64,000 nucleotides of DNA. Origin: Glossina fuscipes. Lineage: Eukaryota; Arthropoda; Insecta; Diptera; Glossinidae. Location: contig NW_023998416.1 of NCBI RefSeq assembly GCF_014805625.2, forward strand, positions 35,448,750 to 35,512,749, read 5' to 3'. Positions 13,301 to 22,766 of this stretch are shown here, in pieces (position 1 is the first letter of the stretch; the number at the start of each line of letters is the position of its first letter). The position numbers were made by a program, and so were the translations under genes. The notes beneath the pieces were generated by a model. It was not told where the DNA came from, did no database searches, and saw only the letters and a list, made by a program, of their open reading frames with translations.

Positions 13301-14052
13301 ATAGGCAATTTTTTCGTATTCAAATACACAGCCACACCTTTGGAAGAAGCTGCAATGTCAAAAGCTCTTCGTGACATCAAAGCTACTATGTCTTCATCCA
13401 AACGATCCATTTTAAATTTCGCCAGATCTGGACTAAAGGTAACCCTGGTGAAATCAGCCCCTGCAAAATCTTTAATCTTTGGTTCTCTGTCAGTTTTGGT
13501 CATGTTGCTAGTCCATGTTTGCTTAAAGCTTTTTCTAAACTTCTGACTAGCGGTCTCAACAGTAAAGCTGGTTGAAAATATATTACATAGTTTGGCACCA
13601 TAACCGTTTCGACCACCCGTTACTTTCTTCTCGTCGTCATTAAAATTGGCACCCGTCAGTAAGTGACCAAAAATCATGGTGGGCACATATATTTTCTCCT
13701 CTTTGTGTATTGTCACCGGTATACCTTGACCATTGTTATACACAGATATAGTGTTTTTTTCGGGATCAATGTCAATTTTAATGGTATTCATGCTTTTGTC
13801 GCGTTGTTTGTTATCCGCAGCATTAACCAAGATTTCATCAAATATCTTATAAAGACCTGGAACAAAGTTTATTTCCCTTTGCACCATACGTTTCTTTTCC
13901 TCATCATAAACCCACATTAATTCCTTCGTGTGTTCGACGGAACCAATATAGGTATCCGGACGCAGGAGGATGTGCTCCAACTGCGATTTCTTTTGATATA
14001 TTTGTTCAATGGATAGACCACTGCTTGTCCCCGCACCGCTCCCATTCTGCAT
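7352..14052 (-). CDS. Top2: DNA topoisomerase II, eukaryotic type IIA
   Basis: Five coding exons on the minus strand: 14052-12255, 12193-11365, 10505-9140, 7829-7470 and 7414-7352. All have GT-AG borders and compatible phases and give 1471 aa, close to other animal enzymes. The enzyme passes one DNA duplex through another, using ATP, in the nucleus. The GHKL ATPase is visible with EILVNAADNK (about 73-82) and the ATP lid GGRNGYGAK (about 146-154). The QTKE loop lies near 362-365. The TOPRIM domain has EGDSA (about 446-450) and DQDQDGSH (about 527-534). The cleavage domain has YKGLGTSTSKEAKEYF across the first splice and the catalytic Tyr in SASARYIFT (about Tyr790, preceded by Arg). The C-terminal domain is rich in Lys and Asp/Glu and ends in an acidic DDDDSDFE tail. 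Exons 4 and 5 encode only this divergent tail. The third intron (9139-7830) holds repeats. The start is the first Met ahead of the conserved LSIEQIYQKKSQLEHILLRP block. Confidence 0.96.
8395..8905 (+). repeat. Dispersed repeat with 'acggacgga ... tatatactttrtgg' motif
   Basis: Two partial copies lie in the topoisomerase II intron. At 8395-8460 is gagatggacggacggacatt followed by tatactttatggggttta. At 8795-8905 is cacagacggacttaaatcc followed by atatatatatactttgtgg, gattccttctgggcattgc and gacaaaatgaatata. The second matches 57955-58075 closely, including the order of the blocks, and 61640-61740 more weakly. The arrangement resembles a 3'-terminal repeat common in fly genomes. I cannot name the element. 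Confidence 0.55.
8975..9050 (+). repeat. Two-copy tandem repeat of 38 bp
   Basis: The unit ttttaaaaaggggaagaaat... ending aatcttcga occurs twice, back to back and nearly identical, just downstream of exon 3 within the third topoisomerase II intron. Confidence 0.85.
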
Positions 14053-15253
14053 GATGGATATCTCCTTCTTTTTTGCACTATTATTAAATTATTCTTGATA
14101 TGAGTCAGTAAATTTTTATCGTACATTAATATGAACTACTTTACCTTTTTCGTAACTTTGAAGATTATCCGAAACTCCGAATATAGTGGAATAGGATATC
14201 TTTACCCTTGCCGTTTCTTCCGGCGAAACAGGCCTTTAGTTTGTAATGACGTTGGGTTGTACAGATTCCGCGCTTTATCCTTCTTTACTTGTACGAAATC
14301 TTGTTGATGTTAAAACTTTACGGAAGGAATAGTGCTTTCAGGTTTTGATGGAAATTTCTACACGTAAATGACTGTAAAAATTAAAATAAATAAGTTTTCA
14401 AATGCTTTTCAGATAAAAATTAATAAGAGGTACTAAACACTGGCCTCGCAAAAAAGAAGGGGCAACTCTATAAAAATTATAACAGAACGCCCATTAAAAG
14501 CGGGAAAATGCAAGAACACTGTCATAAGGTTAAATCTATAAAAACGCGTTGTTAACTAAAAAATCTGCTTAATTTGCATATAATTTCTATATTTCGCTAA
14601 TAGTTGTAGCTGCTCCGTTTACACAAAGTTTGCACAGAGTTTACACACATATAGAGAAAAAACGCTTGGATCGCCATTTTTAATTCTGTGCCATAGCTAA
14701 TAACAACAATGTATTAAAACGTTACAACAAAAATTGGGAAGTATACACTCTTTTTCGGTCGTGATAAACATACCTTTTTGACGTGAATAGTTTTACTTCA
14801 TAATGTGTTTTACAAAAATTTTCACTTTCTTCTTTCTCATTAATTTAAAAACACTTACACAATTATGTATACGCAATTGCCTTTTGAAAATTTTCTTCTA
14901 TATTCGCAGCAATGTCCGGTTACTTGTGAAGAAGAATTTTAAAATTAATAACTAGCCGCAATTAATCGACGAAGCGTCTGCCTTAACGTGTCTTACTATT
15001 TCTATGCTCTATTCGTTAATTATGAAATCCGGACAATGATGCCAGATAATAATAAGAAAAAGTAGGGTGGCAATCATTCTTTTTACGGCGTATTAAAAAA
15101 GCATCAAAAAATGATAGAGGAAATTTATACATTTACATAGCGTAATTTGAGATCATAAATATCAAATATGTGCTAATCAACTTTCGCGCGTTTGGTAGAG
15201 GTTTATCAAACTTTCTAAAGTTTAGACACGTTAAAGATCTGGTAAGGTATGTA
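14053..15253. other. Upstream region of topoisomerase II
   Basis: No ORF or RNA gene is supported. The promoter and any 5' UTR of the minus-strand topoisomerase II gene should lie here. I see no clear TATA box or initiator that would fix a start site. Confidence 0.4.
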
Positions 15254-15750
15254 CAGTAGCTCACTAATGTCTACACAAAAGGCGAAAAATGAAGGTTTCT
15301 CTAATTAAAAATTTCGTTTGAGGGCTGGGGGTCAAAAAATACATTTTTTAAAAAACAAAAATAATAATTCAATATTTTTATTGGCTTAAGAAAAGACATG
15401 TAGACCCCCAAACTTTATATGCTATGAAAATCGCTGGCTTTTAAAACACTTCGAACTGTTTCATGATGAACGATAATTGACTTATATTTTCCTAGGCCTT
15501 CCGCACTAGTTTTGAATTTATTTATTAGAATTCTGACATTTCGTTTTTAATGCTTAAAAATTTTTTTGGTCGGCCGACGCCAATTTTTTGCGATATTTGT
15601 ATTCGTGTAATCAGTAGTACGACTAATTTCAATTGTCTTTGTTACTGCCGCGTACGATTTTTCACCATTTCTCAACTTTATAACCACTTTTCTAATCTCT
15701 TGCGTTTTTGTGTTTTTTGTGGCAGAAGTTAATGTAGTAAAGAAACCCAC
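15254..15750 (-). mobile_element. Decayed Tc1-like transposon, N-terminal transposase fragment
   Basis: The minus strand at 15750-15547 encodes a 67-residue fragment containing QEIRKVVIKLRNGEKSYAAV and KTIEISRTT, followed by NIAKNWRRPTKK. This is the spacing of the first helix-turn-helix of Tc1-type transposases and the basic stretch after it (R-x-x-I/V...L...G.S...A.....SRTTV). No DDE catalytic part follows. A possible terminal end is CAGTAGCTCAC right after TA at 15252-15253. A matching right end is not convincing, so the borders are uncertain. Confidence 0.45.
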
Positions 15751-17075
15751 TTAAGAAAATTAAGTGCCATTAAGATATTTTAATTTTTCTTTGGTATTTT
15801 CGCTGCGTGTACACTTTTCTGTGACATTTTTTGAAGATTAAGTTTCAATTTTTGCCTACTTCAAGTGACAAAAAAATACTTGAATTGTTATTTAATATAA
15901 TTTTTTATCATATATTTTGATCCTCAATCCATAAGTACCGTTTTTAATAGGAGAAATGGTAAGTTTTCGTACTGTATGTGAATAGTACAGTCAAGTAAAC
16001 ATATTTAAGCAAAGATATAACACCTTGTTCAATCTTTTTTACAACACTAACAAATAAAACATGCTAAAGTATTTTATTAGATTTTATTATAGGAAGTTAG
16101 CAGGAAGTATTTCCACCGAATTTAAGGTAGGATGATAAAGCAGTGATTTTATTAGTGGCCACTTGAATTTTTCTTGGCAAAGATGTGCTTTAATACTATA
16201 GAGAAGATACTGTTTTTTTACGGGATATATAATTGTCAATAAATAAATTTACTAATTATTTCTATTACTTCTGCGAAGAACAAGAAAAGTTTTCTTTGAT
16301 GCATGTTGAATGCTGCTATCTCAATAACTCGACTATATATATATATATGTTTGTCATTAAGTAAAAACATTCGTTTTTCATCATTTATATCATCCTGCGT
16401 GAATGTTTCACTATATCTCCTCATACTTGCTGTTAAACATCCAACTCGGTTTTTTATTAAATCTTCTTGATTCCTGCAAATCTCATTTTGGAAATTTTTT
16501 TAGCTTTCGTTTGGATTTTAAACAAAAGAATTTAAAAGAAAATGATTCTCTCTTGTTACCGAAGTCGGGCCGGAGTAAAAGCACGGTTAAAGGTAAAGTA
16601 AAAACAGCAATAAGGTTTTGCGGGCTGATTCAATTTTGGCCTTGTTAACGACTAAAACAAGCAAAGTTGCGTCCAGTTAATGTTGGTTTGCAGACATTTT
16701 GCGAAACGGTACAAGCACACGAAAGCGAAAAAATTTGGATAATCATAACATAATTCTTGATAGATAAATTTGGTAATAACTTAAAACGTTTTTTTTTTTG
16801 GCACTGAGTTGAACATTTGGACGTTGCTTTTAACAAATCTTAACATCTCTGCTTTTACGCGTTACCATGGCGTTACCACTGCTTTTTGGAAGGCGCGGGG
16901 TACCAAAAGGTGTTAGCTAGTATTCTCTCTCTTTTTGTATGCGTTAACATTAAATTTTCTAACTTTTCCTCGCAGTACAAAGTTACCTTATGACGTCTAC
17001 TACTGTCTTATATATTTATATATATATAAAATATATAACCCATACACTATACTAAATATATAACCCATATAACCC
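15751..17075. other. Non-coding AT-rich stretch
   Basis: Simple TA-rich runs (near 16331-16350 and 17010-17060) and short chance ORFs only. No gene is supported. Confidence 0.5.
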
Positions 17076-17330
17076 AACTGTTTAAGACTGTTTAATTACA
17101 TTTTATATAGTTTCGATCCGGAATTTCGCTATTTTTATCAACTGTTTACAACTGTTTACAACTGTTTAAGACTGTTTAATTACATTTTATATAGTTTCGT
17201 TCCGGAATTTCGCTATTTTTATCAACTGTTTACAACCGTTTACAACTGTTTAAGACTGTTTAAGACCTTTTAATGACATTTTATATACTTTCGATCCGAA
17301 ATTTCGCTAGTTTTTCAAAGTGTTTACAAC
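17076..17330 (-). repeat. Tandem repeat forming the 3' tail of a LINE remnant
   Basis: About three imperfect units of roughly 80-90 bp share gtttaagactgtttaat, acattttatatagtttcg, ccggaatttcgctattttt and a run of caactgttta triplets. The array begins within the last codons of the minus-strand reverse-transcriptase ORF (17618-17307) and extends downstream of it, so it sits as the element's 3' UTR. The same unit, in the opposite orientation, forms the array at 40999-41160. Confidence 0.75.
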
Positions 17331-17618
17331 TGGGAATAAGTAATAGAAGTCATTTAAGTTCTTGCAAACAACTCTGAGCGAGTTAAACAGCTCATAATTA
17401 CATTTACACTGACTAAGCTTAAAGTGCCTAGAGAAGCGGTTAGGGACATTAAAGCTTATTTCACCAAGTAATGAAGGCGAGTCAATAGCACCATTTATTA
17501 CTTTGATTACGAAGGAAACTCCAAGAATAAATCTACGTTTCGTGAGAGACGGTAAGGACAGCAGAAGCATGGTGAGAGAGGGTTCAAAAAATTTCCCCAG
17601 CGGATCCAAAGGTTTCAT
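17307..17618 (-). mobile_element. LINE reverse-transcriptase C-terminal fragment
   Basis: 103 open codons on the minus strand. They contain LLSLPSLTKRRFILGV, then VIKVINGAIDSPSLLGEI, then FNVPNRFSR, LSQCKCNYE and FNSLRVVCKNLN. This order is typical of the C-terminus of Jockey/CR1-like LINE ORF2 proteins (sL.kRR, KiinG.iDsp.LL, f.vP.R, tnY...P..R...N). The stop TAG (17309-17307) falls inside the tandem-repeat tail. The catalytic reverse-transcriptase domain is missing, so it is a truncated copy. Confidence 0.7.
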
Positions 17619-18078
17619 GTAGCTTTCAATGTAGAACGTCGGAATGCTATTACTAAGCGACTTATGTCGAGAAGTTTTAAAAATTGCAATTTTTTTTTAC
17701 CATAACTCGGAATCCTTAGCAAATCAAGAATATAGTAAGGTTTTTTAAGGCTATTACCTGTGTTACAAATGGAAGAACAAATAGACACAAAAAATCTGAA
17801 ATGTCCTACTTACTTCAAAGCCAAGAAGGAGAGGGAAACTTCCTTTTAAAGTAACGTTATGTTTTATTTTCATTAGATATCTACTTTTTATACAGTCTGA
17901 AATTTTGTTTAATATAAAAATTGTTAGTATAGATATATGAATGGTTGAAGAGCTGTCTAGAATGCTAAAAGTATGCAAAACTGACAATAAATACGCAATT
18001 TTTCTAGCTTTTATATCCAATACGGTTGGTTGAAAATCCAAATTGTCTCAAGGAGGAAACTTTATCGTGTTTTTCGTT

Positions 18079-19907
18079 TTACGAAAGCTCATTAAAAAAA
18101 CTATTTTCCAATTCATAATGATCTTCCTTTTCCACAATTTTTTTTTGGAATTCTTTAAAAAATTTACCATGCGAATTCGAGTTCCAAGCCTCTTCCCCAT
18201 TTAAGTCTTTTAGGGCGAGTTCTGGCGTAAAGTGATTGTAAGTACATTTTTGATATTTCAACTGATTATTAGCATTTACAACTGATGGCTCAATGTGATA
18301 CTTTTCTTTAAAGAAATCATAAATTTGTTGCTTTCTGGAAAACGAATTAAATTCTAACCGTGGTTTTTTTTTCATATTACTGCTCCACATAAATGTGAGA
18401 TGATGATGGAAACACATAAACTGTAAACTACTGTCTTTTTGTGCACCTACGTTTAGCCAATCCTGAACACAGTTTAATGGTGTTGTGTTGTGATTTTTGT
18501 AGCATGGATTAAATAATGCAGGATTAGATAGAAGACCGCGCGCTACCATTATCCCATCAGCGTCGGTTTGTTCGTGTAAATCGCATGCTTCCTGCCAAGT
18601 TCGCACACCGCCGTTGGCAACTAGGGGTATCTGGAGGGACTGTTTAACATCCTGTATAGCTGCCACATTTAGAGGTTCTGACGATTTTTGCCACATATTA
18701 CGCCCATGCAAAGTTATGAAAGAGACACCGCATTTTTCGAGTTGTCGAGCGAAATCTACAGTTGAGTCTAGTCCCTCATTATAGAATAATCTCATCTTTA
18801 CTGAAACGCTAAAATCCTCCTTTAATACTCTCCTTATATTGAGTATAATATCCTTAATTTTTTCAGGTCTTTTAAGTAAACCGCAACCGTAACCTGGAAA
18901 TAAATTATAAAAGGCTACTTTAAACGATAAACCCTTTCTGCATGATGTGTTAACTATGGCAAATGTAGGTAAATGTAGTAAGTAAGCAAGAAAATAATTT
19001 TAATTTCATCGTAAAGTTAAAGAATTGCTATGGGTATCCAAGTCATGAAGCTCTTCAGTGAACCTGAACACCGACTTTATACTTATATATAGTCGCCAGT
19101 TCAGAAAAGGAATTAATCACATAAAAATCATCTAGTATTCGTCATGGCACAGCGGTTCTACTCGTTCTTTTGGAGATGTGATAGAAATTTCCTGTGTTCC
19201 AAAGAGACAAAAAAAAGACCAAACGTATAAGCAATTATTTTTTTATAGTTTTGACACAATTTGATAGTTTCTCCTTCAGAAGGTTTATATAATTTCCATA
19301 CATTTTATTACTTAGATGCCAATTCGATGGAGATGTACTAATTTATCTTCTGCATCTCTCATGGATCATATAACACATACATGGTCTTAATTAGCATTCA
19401 TAGTATCTTAAGTCCCAAGTGTTTTCCCGTGATATATTTAAAATCATTTAGTTGCCTTGTAGAATGCCTACCTTTCGATATTGCCCATGACTGAGGACAA
19501 CCACAATTTAAGTCCACTCCGTCTACATATGGATAAATAAGCTGGGAAGCATTTGAAAATTCTGTGGCATTCTTTGCTGCGAATTGTGCTATTACCGGAT
19601 GATCGTCTGAAGATGTGCGGAATTCATTTTGTCGAGCCTAAAAAATAATAAATAGTTTATTTAATAAATTAATTATAACCCATATATTATATATTATGTT
19701 AATTGCCTTATCGCTATTTATAAAGGAGTCTGCTATTATCATAGGAGTAAAACACAATTCCACGAAGTTCTTCCTTAAAAGATGACGGAATTCCAATTTG
19801 CTGTAGCGGACCATAGGAGCACTGACTCTTAGGAAACCATGTTTTTGGCGTTTCGCTTCCTTAAACAAATCCAATATATTGCAGTGACTTCGTTCAGTAG
19901 AATTCAT
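18079..19907 (-). CDS. DUS4L: tRNA-dihydrouridine synthase 4-like (DUS4L family)
   Basis: Three coding exons, 19907-19707, 19637-19472 and 18893-18079, join in phase to 393 aa. The enzyme uses FMN and NADPH to reduce uridine to dihydrouridine in the D-loop of tRNAs. The N-terminal TIM barrel is visible. VSAPMVRYSKLEFR (about residues 29-42) is the FMN-binding start, and CFTPMIIADSF follows. DGVDLNCGCPQSWAISKGYG (about 106-125) carries the GCP motif with the likely catalytic Cys114. VSVKMRL, FITLHGRN, IPLVANGGVRTW and DGIMVARGLLSNPALF make the later barrel strands and phosphate site. Downstream CVQDW and FHHHLTFM match the DUS4 C-terminal helix domain. The first intron uses a GC donor. The two flanking introns and the intron-free last exon are ordinary. 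The C-terminal extension after about residue 300 is divergent. Start: first Met, just upstream of the conserved region. Confidence 0.92.
19638..19706 (-). other. GC-AG intron in the DUS4L-type gene
   Basis: The coding sequence ...SFINSDK (AAG) is followed by GCAATTAACATAAT... and a tttttag acceptor before GCT CGA CAA (ARQNEF). No GT donor nearby keeps the frame. The joined SDKARQNEF matches the spacing expected from the family (F..S.KAR..EF). Confidence 0.75.
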
Positions 19908-20665
19908 TGTAAGAACATTCGCTTCTTAATATTCAATATAAAAGGTATACGTCTGTTTTCAACATATTACTTGTCTGCAAAAACAATTAATTATCAACTT
20001 CAAAGCCGTAGACATTGAAAAAGCTAGAAAGAAAAACTGTGAAATGTCAAATCGGTAACGCCGCGATATTCTACTGTGTAGATAAACTATGATTTGTATT
20101 CAAAATCAAGCAAGGACAAGTAACTGTAATTTTAGTCGGGCAAGGTAGACTATTCAATATCCTACACCACTTCGCCTAACACAATTTAGTTCTCGTTTTT
20201 TTTTTTTTTGGCGTTATTATTATTGTTATTGTTATTCAATAAGAATGAAATTAATTACAATGCTTTGTACACAAATCAATCGTGATTAGAAAAGGAAAAA
20301 TAATACTAATAAAAACAATACAAGAACAAGAAAAGAAAACAGTTAATTTCTTGATGTAATAAAAGTGAACCATAACAAACCGTAACAACAGCAACAACAT
20401 TGATCAGGCGTTGTGATATAAATTTGCACTTTTTGCTTCAAGAACTGACGCCGTAGTCAAACCGTAAAAATGAAGAGACCTTATAATTACTGCCAGTCTG
20501 CGATATCCTAGTAAGCCAATAATTGCGGGTTATTCTCCACGTATGGACATGAACATCAATTTCACTCAATCAAAACAGCGAATTACCCTCACCAGATAGT
20601 ACTTTTATAGTAAACCAGACACCTATTCAGCTACGTTTACTCCCCAAGCTTGGAGGGTGAATAAA
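19908..20665. other. Upstream region of the DUS4L-type gene
   Basis: Contains a poly(T) run near 20200 and otherwise unremarkable AT-rich sequence. I see no gene. Confidence 0.5.
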
Positions 20666-21043
20666 TTACAGACGACTCCCGTAAGGGGGCAATGATACTG
20701 CCGTGGTCAATTTCAAACCCCGCAAAACCAATTTTATAAAAACTTTATGCACAGATTCAATCTGATGAATAGTCCCTACAGTTTGGCGACCACACAACAC
20801 GCACCCTAACGGAACTCTCCAATAGATGCCTAACAAGTGCGGTGAATATTCTCTTACTGATATAAGGGTCGTTAAATTCGCACGACCAACGTTTAAAAAA
20901 CCCCAGCAGAACTTTCGCTTTGTTAAAGCACGCTTGGACATCAATTTAGAATCGAGTATATTCCTCAAATCCACGAAGTTCAAAGCAGAGTCCAGCTTAT
21001 GAGTCTTTTCATAATAGTCCACAGCCAACGAGCTCCTCCTCAA
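20666..21043 (-). mobile_element. LINE reverse-transcriptase post-catalytic fragment
   Basis: 125 open codons on the minus strand. They contain DLRNILDSKLMSKRAL, then CWGFLNVGR, and later IHQIESVHKVFIKLVLRGL with SLPPYGSRL. These match, in order, the LINE ORF2 blocks 'vkDLGviLDskl', 'lGFi.R', 'ieSVQkkF.k..LR.l' and 'LPPYe.R'. The stretch between is scrambled, so frameshifts are likely. In family order it would come just before the LLSLPSL block found at 17307-17618. The two fragments lie on either side of the DUS4L-type gene in the same orientation. Confidence 0.6.
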
Positions 21044-21467
21044 AACTTTAATTTTTTGCTTTTGCGATATGCTACTACATTTACACCAACCATAAGGTTC
21101 GGAAAACGAGACGCTTGCTCTCTTCCCAGGTTCAGAACTTGGGAGGAGAGGAAGCTAACTTAGCGTCATACGCAAACATTAGGACTCATTCATGAAAGCC
21201 TGCATATTGGAGGATGCCTAAAACATAATATGACGTGATCCAAAGTTAACAAATTTAATTCACTTCCCAAAAATTGTATTATTGTTTAAGTTTCCTAATA
21301 GAAAACTAGAAATTATACTTTCCCTTATGCTTGCCATTATAACCCTTATATTAAGTTCTTTTGCACTGTCCATTGTATTGGCTCATAGTTTCAATTGTAG
21401 AAATCAAATAAGAAGATGACTTAAAGAACACTGCAATTTCTCTAGGAACTGCTGATGAAAAAAAAAG

Positions 21468-21571
21468 GGAATACAAAGCCGCAAAATATTGAGAATGTTG
21501 AGCTGCCACGCTCATAGCAGCCCCGTTGGGTCCGCGGAATACAATTGGGACATGGATCTGCCCCAATATAT
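21468..21571 (-). pseudogene. Fragment of pyruvate dehydrogenase E1-beta coding sequence
   Basis: The minus strand reads [16 protein letters not shown] followed by [16 protein letters not shown]. This matches the signature [24 protein letters not shown] of mitochondrial pyruvate dehydrogenase E1-beta almost residue for residue. Beyond it the reading frame runs on (to 21351) but no longer resembles the enzyme, and nothing upstream matches either. Only about 32 codons survive. No flanking exons or splice-framed continuation is visible, so it is most likely a captured or retro-copied piece, not an exon of a functional gene. A 50-bp repeat abuts it. Confidence 0.7.
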
Positions 21572-21787
21572 ATAATCTTTTTTATATAAATGTATAAAAA
21601 GTATGCATTCATCTCCCCTTGTACGTCTCCTCAATAGTTTTATACAATTTTTATAGGCGTGGCTTTCGATTTTACCCTATTTTCAAAAATAAAATGATAA
21701 TTCTTTTCATATATTCATACAAGTGGTTGAAATATAATATATAATCTTTTTTATATAAAGGTATAAAAAATATGCATTCATCTCCTT
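21565..21787 (+). repeat. Pair of about 53-bp direct repeats
   Basis: tatataatcttttttatata...tgtataaaaa.tatgcattcatctcc occurs at about 21567-21615 and again at about 21738-21785 with few differences. The first copy touches the pyruvate dehydrogenase fragment. Confidence 0.75.
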
Positions 21788-21839
21788 ATATTACGGTTTA
21801 AAAAAACACATCTATGTGATTCAAATTCCCTAATGATTA

Positions 21840-22260
21840 GTTTTTTAGTAAATTTGGTACAATGGACCAATTTTATTAAAACTTAACCCCTTTCGTAAAG
21901 AGTTTACTATTCATGAGAAATTTTACATCGAGTGGGGTCCAAGAAATAGACCTACGTGGTTCAAATTTGATCCACTTAGTTTTTATATCAAACAATTGTA
22001 TTATCATGAACGAATTTTCATTATAAAACATTAAAAAATAGGCCTTTTTGGCATGTAAGGGTTTACATTTCCTGAGAGTCCTTATATGCGGTGGTATTCC
22101 AAGCCTTCGGTCGGTTTTGGAAGGTTGATTTCTTTGTCAATTTACTGATATGAACCAAATTTCGCCATGAAATAGTAAAAATGAGATTTCTATATAAAGA
22201 AATTCTTTTGATATAAAGATTAAGCTTTCATGGTCACGGGTTTATCAGACGGTGTTCAAA
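21840..22260 (+). repeat. Dispersed repeat with 'cacgtggttcaaatttg' motif
   Basis: Blocks such as gggtccaagaaatagacct, acgtggttcaaatttgat, a cattata/aaatgaaatt region and gggtttatcagacggtgttc also occur in related form at 56880-57030 and 59440-60000. Those carry acggggttcaaattcggta and cacgtggtcaaagtttggta. It is non-coding. It appears to be an old interspersed element of unknown class. Confidence 0.5.
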
Positions 22261-22766
22261 AAATTTCCGCATCCAAATCAAATATACATGAACAAATAAC
22301 AGACGCACGCACGGGCATATAGCACAATAAAAAAGAGGTCTATCTTAAGTCCTTGTGGTTGTTACACACGTCGTCATATTTAATATATTCTTTACCACAA
22401 GGGTAGGGTGTGACAAAGTTCTTGTAAATTCCTAAGTTTCTTAAATAAATTCCCACTATTTGTCCGTTTTCAATAGCACTATGTAAATAGTGGAAATCCG
22501 CAATTATTTATTAACCTTAAAGAAATAAAAGAAAGAAAAAATCAACAAAAGAAATAAAAGTATTCCAGCTAACTTTTTTAAGTTTTTATTATTGTTGAAT
22601 AATTATAGCAGAAGAAAATAATGACTAATTTTTATAGAAGTTACATGTTTAGTATTTAAAGATATTCAACGTGGAAACAGAATTCAGTTCAATTTTAATA
22701 GATAGGTATTGAAAATCTTCGTTCTATTAATTTAATAAAATTAAAAAAAAAAATAGTCTGGAAGCC
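22261..22766. other. Upstream region of sorting nexin 17
   Basis: AT-rich, with A-runs directly before the start codon (22739-22755). No other gene is visible. The promoter cannot be placed with confidence. Confidence 0.4.
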
